Shown piece after piece: positions 43,675 to 52,674 of a DNA stretch of 64,000 bases. This DNA is from Pirellulaceae bacterium (GTDB taxonomy: Bacteria; Planctomycetota; Planctomycetia; Pirellulales; Pirellulaceae), in NCBI GenBank assembly GCA_023382975.1, contig JAHDXO010000034.1:1-64000 (forward strand), read 5' to 3'. A program made the translations under genes and the position numbers. Each line of letters begins with the position of its first letter. The first letter of the stretch is position 1. The notes below the pieces were generated by a model. It searched no databases and was not told where the DNA came from. It saw nothing but the letters and a program-made list of their open reading frames with translations.

Positions 43675-45018
43675 TCAGCCGGACAGGTTTTTCAGGGCGC
43701 CGTTGCTGTCGCCCAACGAGGCGACTTGGACGTCCATGCGGTCCAACAGCGAGACCCACAGGTTGTTCAGCGGCGTTTCGTTCGGGTAGCGGATGTGACG
43801 CCCGGTCTTGAGGGTTCCGCAGCCGCCGCCGGCCAGGAGGATCGGCAGGTTGTCGTGGTTGTGCGCGTTGCCGTCCGAATTGCCGCTGCCGTAGGCGATC
43901 ATGGCGTGATCGAGTAGCGTGCCGTCGCCTTCGGGGATGGACTGCAACCGTTCGAGCAGATAGGCCAGTTGCCGGACGTGGAACGTGTTGATGTCGCGGA
44001 TCTTGGCCTTCTTGGCCTGGTCGTTGCCGTGGTGCGACAGGTCGTGATGGCCCTCCGGCACGCTGATGAACGGATAGGGCCGGTTGCTGCCTTCGTTGGC
44101 CAGCACGAACGTGGCGACGCGGGTCGCGTCGGATTGAAAGGCGAGTACGAGCAGGTCGCACATCAAACGGATATGCTCCTCGTACGTGCCCGGCACGCCG
44201 GCCGGCGCGGCGGTACCTTCGGGCGGCTCGGCCGACGACAGGCTCGCCGCGCGGTCAATCCGCAGTTCGATGTCGCGTATGGCCGTGAAGTACTCGTCCA
44301 GCTTCCGCAGATCGCCGCTGCCCAAGCGGCCTTCGAGATCCCGCGAATCCTCGCGGACGAAATCCAGCACGCTCTTGCGCCGCCGGTCGCGCTCGACGCG
44401 TTGCGCGTCGGGGACGGTCGAAAACAGCCGCTCGAAGACTTGCTTGGGATTCACTTCCTTGGGCAGCGGCTGAGTGGCCGAGCGCCAGGACATGGTCGAA
44501 GAATACACGCAACTGTAGCCCGAATCGCAGTTGCCGGCCATCGCGCCCTGCTCGCAGCCGATTTCCAGGGAAGGCAGGCGGGTCAAATGCCCGAGGTGCG
44601 CAGCGGCCACCTGGTCGGCCGAGATCCCGGCGCGGATGTCGGTGCCGTCCGTCTTGCGCGGCTGAGCCCCCGTCAGGAACGCACCCATCGCCCGAGCGTG
44701 GTCGCCACCTCCGTCGCCGTGCGGACGAGCCTTGTCCGCGGTCAATCCGGTCAGCACCAGCAACTGGTCGCGAACCCGGTCCAGTGGCTTCAGGATCGGC
44801 GGCAACTCGAAATCGGCGCCTTCTTCCGACGGGGTCCAATCGGCCATGTTCTTGCCGTTGGGCACGTACATGAACGCCATCCGGTTCGGCACCGCCTTCG
44901 CAGGCGATGGCTGATCCGCCCAAGCGGACAACGGCCCCATGGCTTCGAGCCACGGCAATGAAACGGCTACGCCTAATCCTCGCAATACCCGGCGGCGGGA
45001 AATCGGTCGATCGAACAT
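43675..45018 (-). CDS. DUF1552 protein with Tat-like signal
   Basis: A 447-residue exported protein beginning MFDRPISRRRVLRGLGVAVSLPWLEAM, a twin-arginine signal. The following NRMAFMYVPNGKNMADWTP is the DUF1552 hallmark, and the ending VSLLDRMDVQVASLGDSNG is typical. GGAG eight bases upstream supports the start. It lies 31 bases after the DUF1592-type gene, the constant partner of DUF1552 in planctomycetes, so the two probably form one periplasmic system of unknown substrate. Confidence 0.93.
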   Translation of the reverse strand: MFDRPISRRRVLRGLGVAVSLPWLEAMGPLSAWADQPSPAKAVPNRMAFMYVPNGKNMADWTPSEEGADFELPPILKPLDRVRDQLLVLTGLTADKARPHGDGGGDHARAMGAFLTGAQPRKTDGTDIRAGISADQVAAAHLGHLTRLPSLEIGCEQGAMAGNCDSGYSCVYSSTMSWRSATQPLPKEVNPKQVFERLFSTVPDAQRVERDRRRKSVLDFVREDSRDLEGRLGSGDLRKLDEYFTAIRDIELRIDRAASLSSAEPPEGTAAPAGVPGTYEEHIRLMCDLLVLAFQSDATRVATFVLANEGSNRPYPFISVPEGHHDLSHHGNDQAKKAKIRDINTFHVRQLAYLLERLQSIPEGDGTLLDHAMIAYGSGNSDGNAHNHDNLPILLAGGGCGTLKTGRHIRYPNETPLNNLWVSLLDRMDVQVASLGDSNGALKNLSG

Positions 45019-45049
45019 GGATTCAACTCCCTATGGTTCGTGGGCAAGA

Positions 45050-47506
45050 TCACCCGCCCCGGCGGAACCGGAACGGATCGCTCTTGGCGATCTCGATCAC
45101 CAAGGTGGAAAAACGGTCCTCGTTGGCAGCCAACGAGGCAACGATGCGGTCGACCGTCGGCCGGTCGTAGTACTCCAACCCGCGGCCGAGTGCGTAGATC
45201 AGCATCTTCTCGGTCAGGCAGCGGGCGAACAGCTCGCGTTTGTCTTTCAAAACCACTTTCAAATCGCCTGGCCCCTGGAACGATCTGCCGTCGGGCAACT
45301 CGCCCGCCGGATCGATCGGAAACTGGCCGTCGTGCGTCCGGAATCGGCCGATCGCATCGTAGTTCTCGAAGGCGAACCCGATTGGGTCCATGCGGGCGTG
45401 GCAGTTGGCACAGGCCGGGTTGGCCCGGTGCTGCTCCATCCGCTGCCGTAGCGATCCGCTGAGCGTCGCCTGTTCGCCTTCCGCCAACTCGGGGACGTTC
45501 GGCGGTGCGGGCGGGGGTGGGGTGCCGAGGATCTGCTCCAGCACCCAGCGGCCTCGCTTGACGGGCGAGGTGCGGGTCGGATTCGAGGTCACGGTCAACA
45601 CGCTGGCTTGCGTCAGCAGCCCGCCTCGCTGCTGTCCGGCCAAGCTGACTCGCACCCATTGATTGCCGCGGATCGGCTGGCCGCCCGGCACGGCCGGCTG
45701 CTGGCCCGACAAGGTGCCGACCGTGTCCACGATGCCATAGTGTCTGGCCAGTCGTTCGTTCAGAAACGTGAAATCGGCATCGATCAAGTCCAGAATGCTG
45801 CGGTCCTCGCGCATCACGGATTCGAAGAATCGCTTGGATTCGTCGAGCATCGCGGTACGCAGCGATTCGTCGAACGCGGGGAACAGCTTCGGGTCAGGCG
45901 CAAAGCTCTCCAGTCGCTGCAGTTGCAGCCACTGCATGGCGAAGTTCTCGACCAGTTGACTCGACTTCGGATCCTGCAGCATCCGGCGCACCTGGTTTTC
46001 CAGTTGGGCGGTCAGTTGCTTCTTGGCGGCCAGTTCGAACAACTCGGCGTCCGGCATCGTGCTCCACAGGAAATACGACAGACGCGATGCCAAGTGGTAT
46101 TCGTTCAGCGGCCGGATCTCGGCACTCGCCGGCCGGTCGTCCAGTTCGACGCGGAACAAAAACTTCGGCGAGACCAGCACGGCCTGCAGCGCCAGTTGGA
46201 TCGCGGCTTCCCACTTCTCTCCGTCAGACTGCGCCGCCGCGACCAGATCGGTCAGACGCTGAATCTCCGCTTCGGTTGCCGGGCGGCGATAGGCTCCCGA
46301 GGCGAACCGTTGCACGATTTCGCGAGTCTGCTCGGCTTGCGGCTTGCCCGGATCGCAGGCCAGCAGCCGCCGATGCGACACGGGGCGCGTGTCCAACGGG
46401 CCTTGCAGCGCGAAGTACTCGACGTGCAACGTGGCCGCCGGTTTGCCGTCCGGCGGCTTGACAATCGCCAGCGCGATCCGTTCGCGGCCGGACATCGGCG
46501 GCACGGGAACTTCGATCACTTCGGCCGTCGCCTCGCTGTTGGCTCCGATTTCGACCGTCTTCAAGATCACGAACGGACGCAGGCCCTTGACGGCCAAGCC
46601 GGACAACTCGGCCGCCTGCTGGTCGGTGACGTCGCGTTCCAGTTGCTTGCCGCAGGCCAGAACGGCCACTCGCACCGGATCGCCGCCGGCCGATTCGGCC
46701 CAGACGCGGGCGCGGAACACGTACTCGTCCTCCGCCTGGAACTGGTATCCCGTGAACAACGGGCCGGTCCGGATCGGCGAATCGCTGGCTTCGGTCGAGA
46801 TCGGACGAAAGCGGCCTTGAGGCACGTCGCGTCCGGCCGGTTCGGTGTACTTGGCCGACAGATGACGTTGCGGCGGCGCCGGCGGATCGGGAAGGATCGC
46901 GCGCTGCACGATACTCTCGGCAGCCGCCAGGTAGCGTTCCATGAGCACGGGCGACAGCGTCAAGACGTCGCCGATGTTGTCGAACCCGTGGCCGATGTCG
47001 TCCGACGGAAAACTCTCGGCCGGATTGAAATCGATGCCGACCAGGTCGCGGATCGTGTTGCGGTACTCGACGCGGTTCAACCGCCGCACGGTCACGCGCC
47101 CCGGATCCCGCTCCACGTTGCGGTCGGCCTCAGTGAATACGGCCTCGATCTCGCGGACCAGCGACTCGCGCTCGTCCGCATTCGGCGCCGTGCTGCCCTC
47201 GGGCGGCATCTCGCCGCTGCGCAACACCCGCAGCACGTTGTCCCAACGCTTGCGGTCGCGGACCAAGTCCAGCGGGGTGCGGAAGCCTGCCAAGTCCAGA
47301 TCGGCTTCCGGTTGCCCGCCGCTGTGGCAGTCAAAACAGAACTTCTCCAGCAGGGGCCGGACCCGAGTCGCATAGTCCGCCGCGGGCTCTGCTGTCGCGA
47401 CCGGCACGGCATTGATCGCCAAGCAACCAACAGCGAGCAGTCCGGCGGCCATGGCCCCGAAGAATCTGCGTTGTTCAGCAAGCCGCGTGGGCCGTTGTTC
47501 CACCAT
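45050..47506 (-). CDS. DUF1592/DUF1588/DUF1585-type cytochrome protein
   Basis: An ~818-residue exported protein. The signal peptide (AMAAGLLAVGCLAINAVPVATA) is followed by a planctomycete-type haem motif CFDCHSGG, then the DUF1587/1592/1588/1585 series (VRRLNRVEYRNTIRDLVGID; LASRLSYFLWSTMPD; KRGRWVLEQILGTPPPPAPP; ANCHARMDPIGFAFENYD, containing a second CxxCH). The start at 47506 has GGAG at good distance; 47524 is the alternative. The role is thought to be electron transfer in complex-carbon use, but it is not established. Confidence 0.93.
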   Translation of the reverse strand: MVEQRPTRLAEQRRFFGAMAAGLLAVGCLAINAVPVATAEPAADYATRVRPLLEKFCFDCHSGGQPEADLDLAGFRTPLDLVRDRKRWDNVLRVLRSGEMPPEGSTAPNADERESLVREIEAVFTEADRNVERDPGRVTVRRLNRVEYRNTIRDLVGIDFNPAESFPSDDIGHGFDNIGDVLTLSPVLMERYLAAAESIVQRAILPDPPAPPQRHLSAKYTEPAGRDVPQGRFRPISTEASDSPIRTGPLFTGYQFQAEDEYVFRARVWAESAGGDPVRVAVLACGKQLERDVTDQQAAELSGLAVKGLRPFVILKTVEIGANSEATAEVIEVPVPPMSGRERIALAIVKPPDGKPAATLHVEYFALQGPLDTRPVSHRRLLACDPGKPQAEQTREIVQRFASGAYRRPATEAEIQRLTDLVAAAQSDGEKWEAAIQLALQAVLVSPKFLFRVELDDRPASAEIRPLNEYHLASRLSYFLWSTMPDAELFELAAKKQLTAQLENQVRRMLQDPKSSQLVENFAMQWLQLQRLESFAPDPKLFPAFDESLRTAMLDESKRFFESVMREDRSILDLIDADFTFLNERLARHYGIVDTVGTLSGQQPAVPGGQPIRGNQWVRVSLAGQQRGGLLTQASVLTVTSNPTRTSPVKRGRWVLEQILGTPPPPAPPNVPELAEGEQATLSGSLRQRMEQHRANPACANCHARMDPIGFAFENYDAIGRFRTHDGQFPIDPAGELPDGRSFQGPGDLKVVLKDKRELFARCLTEKMLIYALGRGLEYYDRPTVDRIVASLAANEDRFSTLVIEIAKSDPFRFRRGG

Positions 47507-47796
47507 CAAGCAAACTCCCACCATGAGTCGCGCTCCGTGCCTTTTGTTTTCGGGATTCCGTCCGCCGCATCATTACTGATAAACCGTTACTTATGGTATC
47601 GCAAGTCGAACGCGAGAACACTGCTACCGCGGGAATTTTCCTGGGCTGCATGTGGCGGTCTCTATATGCGATTATCTGTCTTCGGGCGTCGTGTTGGCGG
47701 ACGGGCAAAGGTCAGGAACGTCCCATTGGCATCGTCGCGGGTTCGGCGTTTCCGTTCTCACAGGGGTCGGGTAAGATAGAAACCAGGAGCTTGGTT

Positions 47797-48384
47797 ATGT
47801 CCACCGTGCCTGAGTTGTTGCTGACGCCACAAGAGTATCTTGCCCGCGAACGCCAAGCCGGCTTTCGCAGCGAGTTTTATCGCGGCGAGATGTTCGCCAT
47901 GGCTGGCGCCAGTTGGCAGCACACGCTGATCAAGGACAACTTGTCACGTGAGACGGGCAACAGGCTGCAGAACGGTCCCTGCCAAGTGGTGACGAGCGAT
48001 CTGCGAGTCAAGATCAGCGCGACGGGACTGTACACCTATCCGGACTTGGTCGTCGTTTGCGACGAGCCGCAGTTCGAGGACCAGGTTCAAGACACGCTGC
48101 TCAATCCGCTGGTGATCGTCGAGGTGCTTTCGGACTCGACCGAGAAATATGATCGGGGGACCAAGTTCTCGCACTATCGGCAACTGCCGTCGGTGCATGA
48201 GTACGTGATGGTGGCTCAGGACCGACTGCTGATCGAGCGGTACGTTCGCCAAACCGATGACAATTGGCTCTTGACGGTGTTTGGTGAATCCGCGGCAACG
48301 TTTGAATTTGCTTCCATTGACGCGTCGATCCCGATGTCGGCCATCTATCGAGGTGTGAAACTGCCGGACGATGGGAATCATTAA
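47797..48384 (+). CDS. Uma2-family (DUF820) restriction-endonuclease-fold protein
   Basis: A 195-residue protein of the usual length. Family features are YLARERQAGFRSEFYRGEMFAMAGAS, YPDLVVVCDEP (Asp of the nuclease fold) and NPLVIVEVLSDSTEKYDRGTKFSHYR (Glu strand). AGGAG precedes the ATG. Such proteins are numerous in planctomycetes and cyanobacteria; a nuclease role is assumed from fold. It stands alone, upstream of the transglutaminase-like gene on the same strand. Confidence 0.88.
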   Translation: MSTVPELLLTPQEYLARERQAGFRSEFYRGEMFAMAGASWQHTLIKDNLSRETGNRLQNGPCQVVTSDLRVKISATGLYTYPDLVVVCDEPQFEDQVQDTLLNPLVIVEVLSDSTEKYDRGTKFSHYRQLPSVHEYVMVAQDRLLIERYVRQTDDNWLLTVFGESAATFEFASIDASIPMSAIYRGVKLPDDGNH

Positions 48385-48416
48385 GCCAACCGGGCCGCAA
48401 CTTCTGTGGTGAAATC

Positions 48417-50366
48417 ATGCACGATTCCGTTCTCCGAAAAGCGGGCCACTTCGTTTCTCTGCTCGCTGCGGTCATGGCTCTGATCGGCTCGGCGGCGATG
48501 GCGCGCGAGTATTCGCCGCGGGTCGTATCGCCGCATCGTGCGGACGCGTACAGCATGAAGACGTTCCGCGATTTCGCCCGTTGGCGTAACCTGACGGACG
48601 ACGAACTGGCTTGGGAAGTGTACCGCTATCTGATCGATATCCAGAGCGGCGTCTTTCATGTGAACGAAGTGCTGGAGGGCTCGGACGGGCTCAGCGAGTT
48701 CCGCACGGTGCGGGATCCGGTAAAGCTGCTGAATGTGTACGGATATGGCTACTGTGCCATTTTGGGACCGATGATGGCCGGGGTGTGGCAGGACATGGGG
48801 CTGGGCAATGCTCGCACCGTAGTGTTGCCGGGGTGGGGCCATGTGGCGAGCGAGGTCTACTACGGCGGCGGCTGGCATTATCTGGACCTGGACGTGCGGG
48901 CTGCGTTTCGCCGTCCCGACGGCCGCTTGGCTTCGCTGGAGGAAGCGCGGCGCGACGATTCCCTCTGGCGCGACCGCGGGCCGTTGTTTTTTCCCAACGA
49001 TCCGCTCGGTCCGACGCAGCAGGTGTACCAGCGGACCGAGGTGCATCACTACCACGGCTTCCACCAGAGCGGGCACACGATGGACTTCGTGCTCCGCCAA
49101 GGTGAATCGCTCCGGCGCTGGTGGCAGCCAAAAGACGGCCGTTGGCATCATCCCGCCGAATGGAATCGCGCCGAGTGGCTGCGGCGCCTGATCGAGCAAC
49201 CACCGCGCGGCCCCAAACCCAACCATCGCCATTTCACCGTCCACAACCATGCCAACGGACGATTCGTCTACGAGCCCGACTTGACCGATAAATCGTCGGA
49301 CTTTCAAGACGGTGTGTACCAGCAACAAGACGTCCACTCCGCCGCGGACGGCTTGCGACGAACCGGCCAGGGCGCGGCGTTTGCCACATTCGAATTCCGT
49401 ACGCCCTGGATCATCGTGCCGTTGGTCGGTGATCTGGACCGCACTGATGATGACTCGGACGCGTCGGTGGTCGAGATCGACGGGCAGGGTTTGAGCGTGT
49501 CGCTGTCGCTGGACGGCGGCCTGACGTGGCAGGAAGTGCGGCTCGCCGGCCTGCCTGCTTCCATCGATTTGACTCCTCGCGTCAGCGGTACGTATGGGTA
49601 CTTGCTGAGAATCGCGCTGCACGATGCGCAGTCCGTGCTGCGGCGTCTGCGCGTGACCACGTGGGTGCAGGTCGCGCCGGCGGCTCTGCCATGCCTGGGA
49701 CCGGGCAGCAACCGCATGGCGTACCGGATCGGCGACCACTACGGATTGCCGACACGGGTGCGTGAAATCTGCTCGCAAGCCAGTCACCCGGAGACGTTGC
49801 TGAAACACTTGGTGGAACCGCCCGCGGATTACGATCCTCAGCGGCAGACGGCGCGGATCCGAGGCGCCGTGACCGTGAAAGTCGAACCGCCGCCGGGCAG
49901 CCGGATCGCTTGGTTTGCCGCCGGTGCCAGCTTTCGTACGCATTTGCACCAGGCGGCGCGGAACAACAAGAACTCGATCGCCTACGGCCTGGCACCGGAC
50001 GGAGATTTCTTCGAGATCTATCGGGCCGACGTCCCGACCGACACGGAGCACTGGCACTACAACGCCTGCCGCGAAGTGCGTCTGGAAGATCCCGCCAACG
50101 CCGTCTACGTGCGCTACGTCGGCGATCCGGCCTTGAACAACGTCCAGATCCATGCCCACTGCCTGGACGATTACCGCCGCTCGGATTCGCCCGTGGTGAT
50201 CACCCACGCCTGGACCGAGGGCGATGCGTCGCGAACCGCCACCGTCCGTCTCCAGGAACCTGGCGAGTACGAAGTCATGGCCGGCGCCGAACCGCGCAAC
50301 GACTGGATCGAAATCGCCGTCCCCAGCGCGTCTGCTGTGGGAGTGACGAGTTGCGATAACCCGTGA
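48417..50366 (+). CDS. secreted transglutaminase-like protein
   Basis: A 649-residue protein with signal peptide FVSLLAAVMALIGSAAMA. Residues ~100-165 fit a transglutaminase core: Cys in YGYGYCAILGPMMAGVWQDMG, His in WGHVASEVYY, and Asp in WHYLDLD, with the expected spacing. The long remainder is beta-rich with no recognised catalytic motif. It probably crosslinks or cleaves peptides in the envelope. It is convergent with the truncated nucleotidyltransferase at 50392. Confidence 0.75.
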   Translation: MHDSVLRKAGHFVSLLAAVMALIGSAAMAREYSPRVVSPHRADAYSMKTFRDFARWRNLTDDELAWEVYRYLIDIQSGVFHVNEVLEGSDGLSEFRTVRDPVKLLNVYGYGYCAILGPMMAGVWQDMGLGNARTVVLPGWGHVASEVYYGGGWHYLDLDVRAAFRRPDGRLASLEEARRDDSLWRDRGPLFFPNDPLGPTQQVYQRTEVHHYHGFHQSGHTMDFVLRQGESLRRWWQPKDGRWHHPAEWNRAEWLRRLIEQPPRGPKPNHRHFTVHNHANGRFVYEPDLTDKSSDFQDGVYQQQDVHSAADGLRRTGQGAAFATFEFRTPWIIVPLVGDLDRTDDDSDASVVEIDGQGLSVSLSLDGGLTWQEVRLAGLPASIDLTPRVSGTYGYLLRIALHDAQSVLRRLRVTTWVQVAPAALPCLGPGSNRMAYRIGDHYGLPTRVREICSQASHPETLLKHLVEPPADYDPQRQTARIRGAVTVKVEPPPGSRIAWFAAGASFRTHLHQAARNNKNSIAYGLAPDGDFFEIYRADVPTDTEHWHYNACREVRLEDPANAVYVRYVGDPALNNVQIHAHCLDDYRRSDSPVVITHAWTEGDASRTATVRLQEPGEYEVMAGAEPRNDWIEIAVPSASAVGVTSCDNP

Positions 50367-50391
50367 CCGCGGGGGAAAGCAATGCGAAGTT

Positions 50392-50544
50392 TCAGTCCGG
50401 ATTCGGGAGAGCCTTCTCTGGAAAAGCATCTATCCAGACATCGGCAGACAAGGCGAAACCTCCGGCGACCGCGGCCGGGATGCCCAGTTGTTCCAGTTCG
50501 CGCCAGACGTGGCGCAAGGACTTGAGGATGGCTTCAGCGGCCAC
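50392..50544 (-). pseudogene. truncated nucleotidyltransferase fragment
   Basis: From GTG 50544, overlapping the upstream gene by 11 bases, 50 codons read VAAEAILKSLRHVWRELEQLGIPAAVAGGFALSA, the start of a MNT/AbiEii-like nucleotidyltransferase, and then diverge into DVWIDAFPEKALPNPD and a stop. The catalytic DxD that should follow GGFALSA is absent. The remainder of the gene has been lost at the boundary with the transglutaminase gene. Confidence 0.6.
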
Positions 50545-50818
50545 TTCCGCCTCCAGTGGCGTTCAGCCGTTGAGCGAGCCGCTGGAGTGTCCGTTCGTGT
50601 TCGTCCATTCGGTCGGCGTACCACTGGCGGTAGGCCGCTTGTAGATCGCCGTCCGGTCCGATCTCGCGCCGCAGGCCAGCCAGCAGGAATTGCTCGCAGG
50701 TATCCAGCAAATCGAGCCACATCGCCACGCACTCGCGAGGCGTGGCGCGGTCAGGCACGCGCGGCGCAAGATCTTCGCAGTTGAATGGTCGGCCATCGGT
50801 TGTCTCCAAGGACATCAT
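50534..50818 (-). CDS. hypothetical protein (94 aa) upstream of the truncated nucleotidyltransferase
   Basis: The sequence is MMSLETTDGRPFNCEDLAPRVP..., helical, with DTCEQFLLAGLRREIGPDGDLQAAYRQWYADRMDEHERTL. It has no recognised domain. Translational overlap with the following nucleotidyltransferase fragment suggests that the two were a pair, perhaps a toxin-antitoxin-like or substrate-module pair, now broken. The ATG at 50815 is an alternative start. Confidence 0.55.
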   Translation of the reverse strand: MMSLETTDGRPFNCEDLAPRVPDRATPRECVAMWLDLLDTCEQFLLAGLRREIGPDGDLQAAYRQWYADRMDEHERTLQRLAQRLNATGGGSGR

Positions 50819-50852
50819 ACCACAACCGATGGCTCGGCAACGAGCCTCTCCC

Positions 50853-51323
50853 TCAGTCGGTCAGTTCGAACTTGACCGTGTTAGCACCTTCGGTGACCGT
50901 GGCGGTCAGTTCCGAGGTCTGAGGGTTGGCGTACTTCGCGGGCAGCAGGTTCCGCGGCACGAAAGTCGCCACGTTCGGATTGTAGTCCGGGTGGTCTTCG
51001 GGCACCTGAGTCTCCTGCGGCGGCTTCTCGAACTTCGTGATCGCCACACGGTATTCGCCCGGCAGAGCTCCGTCGCCGGCGGTGAACGTCGTCAACGAAA
51101 AGTTACCTTGTTGATCGGTGAGGCCCGAGGCGCCTCGCGAACCATCGGTCAACTGGAAGTTGACATTGGCATCGGCAACCGGCTCGCCGTTCATCGTGAC
51201 CGTTCCAGCGACAGGATACGTCGTCGGGTGATCGCTTTGAGGCGTCGAGCCACAGCCTGCCGCGCAAATCGTCAGCGTCAGGACGGCCAGCAGAAGTGCA
51301 ACTCGCGAATCGATTCGCGACAT
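50853..51323 (-). CDS. carboxypeptidase-regulatory-like lipoprotein
   Basis: A 156-residue protein. The signal helix ends in the lipobox LTICAAGC; the mature part is a beta-sandwich with the family core YPVAGTVTMNGEPVADANVNF and GLTDQQGNFSLTTF. AAAGGA precedes the start at 51323. It follows the DUF1559 gene by 42 bases on the same strand, a constant planctomycete pairing, and is likely exposed at the cell surface. Confidence 0.88.
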   Translation of the reverse strand: MSRIDSRVALLLAVLTLTICAAGCGSTPQSDHPTTYPVAGTVTMNGEPVADANVNFQLTDGSRGASGLTDQQGNFSLTTFTAGDGALPGEYRVAITKFEKPPQETQVPEDHPDYNPNVATFVPRNLLPAKYANPQTSELTATVTEGANTVKFELTD

Positions 51324-51365
51324 GATCTTTCCTTTCAGGCAAATATGCAGAAGTGCAAACAAGGG

Positions 51366-52475
51366 TCAGTACGCCGGGATGGTTTCGCTGCCATCCTTCG
51401 ATCCCAACGCGCCCCAGACGCCGTACGGACTTCGCCCCGAGCTGACCGGGGCCAGGCCGAGGTTGCCCGCATCGATGGAGTCGGTGACGAAACGCGTGGA
51501 ACCGTCCGCCAACACGACGTTCACTCCGCCCGCATGCCGACTGGTCGGAGGCAGCAGCGCCGAAGTATTGTCCGAGTTCGCATTGTTGCCATCCGAGCAC
51601 GAGGGCGAGTTGGGCGGCAACACGGTATTGAAACCGACTCGCTCCGCCTGGCCGTCCGTGTAGCAATGCCCCCACCTACCCTTGACTTGGATCCCGGCCG
51701 TGAAGAAGCGGCCACTGGCGACCGTGGGGCCTAGGCAGACCTGGGGCGTTGTGCTGGCGCCAGGGATTTCGTTGGCGATTCCCAGGAGAATCTCCACCTG
51801 ATTGGCCGTAGTTGCCGCTGGCCCGCTGTCGTTCCGGGAACGAAGCCGTTCGCTCATCATGATCGTGTTGCTTGTGCCATCCGTGATGTCGGCAAACCGG
51901 GTGGCCTGACCGAATATGCCGCGACTGGTGCCCGTGTAGCCGGGGTTCAAATTGGTCGTTTCGTCGCCCATGCAAAACGCGTAACTATGCGAGCGGCTGA
52001 CCGTGATTCCACCAGAGTCGGAGGGGCAACTGAGCGTCTTGGGTGCGTTGTTCCACACGGCCCATCCCGCGTAAGCATAGGGGCCACCCGGACTGATGGA
52101 CGGCGGTTCACCTGCCAGGATCTGCTCGTACATCGCCCCCTGTTCGTAGAAAGGCATCAGCGGAACGAACGGGCTCAGGCGCTGCGCGTTGTTGGCACCA
52201 GAAGGCCCCCCGGAAACCCAGCAGCATGTACCTCCCCGTCGGAACGGAAGAGCGTTGAATGTGTCGTGGTAATTGTGGCTGGCGAGACCAAGCTGCTTCA
52301 TATGATTGATGCATTGCGTGCGTCGTGCAGCTTCCCGAGCCGCCTGGATGGCGGGTAAAAGAAGTGCCACCAGAATCCCAATAATCGCGATGACAACCAG
52401 TAGTTCGACCAGCGTAAACGCCGACCGTTGGACGCTCGCGCGACATACGCGAGCCGAAATGGATCTGCGGAACAT
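51366..52475 (-). CDS. DUF1559 type-II-pseudopilin-like protein
   Basis: A 369-residue protein with the same organisation as the copy at 13.9 kb: SAFTLVELLVVIAIIGILVALLLPA near the N-terminus, AAREAARRTQCINHMKQLGLASHNYHD, and a C-terminal HAGGVNVVLADGSTRFV (H-x9-DG). AGGAG before the ATG at 52475 decides the start against a longer upstream frame. Function is unknown; it is predicted to be anchored as a pseudopilin. It is followed by the lipoprotein gene. Confidence 0.92.
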   Translation of the reverse strand: MFRRSISARVCRASVQRSAFTLVELLVVIAIIGILVALLLPAIQAAREAARRTQCINHMKQLGLASHNYHDTFNALPFRRGGTCCWVSGGPSGANNAQRLSPFVPLMPFYEQGAMYEQILAGEPPSISPGGPYAYAGWAVWNNAPKTLSCPSDSGGITVSRSHSYAFCMGDETTNLNPGYTGTSRGIFGQATRFADITDGTSNTIMMSERLRSRNDSGPAATTANQVEILLGIANEIPGASTTPQVCLGPTVASGRFFTAGIQVKGRWGHCYTDGQAERVGFNTVLPPNSPSCSDGNNANSDNTSALLPPTSRHAGGVNVVLADGSTRFVTDSIDAGNLGLAPVSSGRSPYGVWGALGSKDGSETIPAY

Positions 52476-52674
52476 GCGTTGTCTCCTGGAGTGAGAGGGA
52501 GGCAGGAAAATCGGTGGGTTGACCAGCGGGAATTCAGGCGTGATGGATACGGAGAACCCGCGTCGCAGACATGATTGTAAAGAATGCGTTAATTGACCGC
52601 AATAACACATCAATAGAAATAGATAAAATTCGTGCCCGGTCGCGTCGCGTTCTCAGTGGCAGACACGGCGCCGG

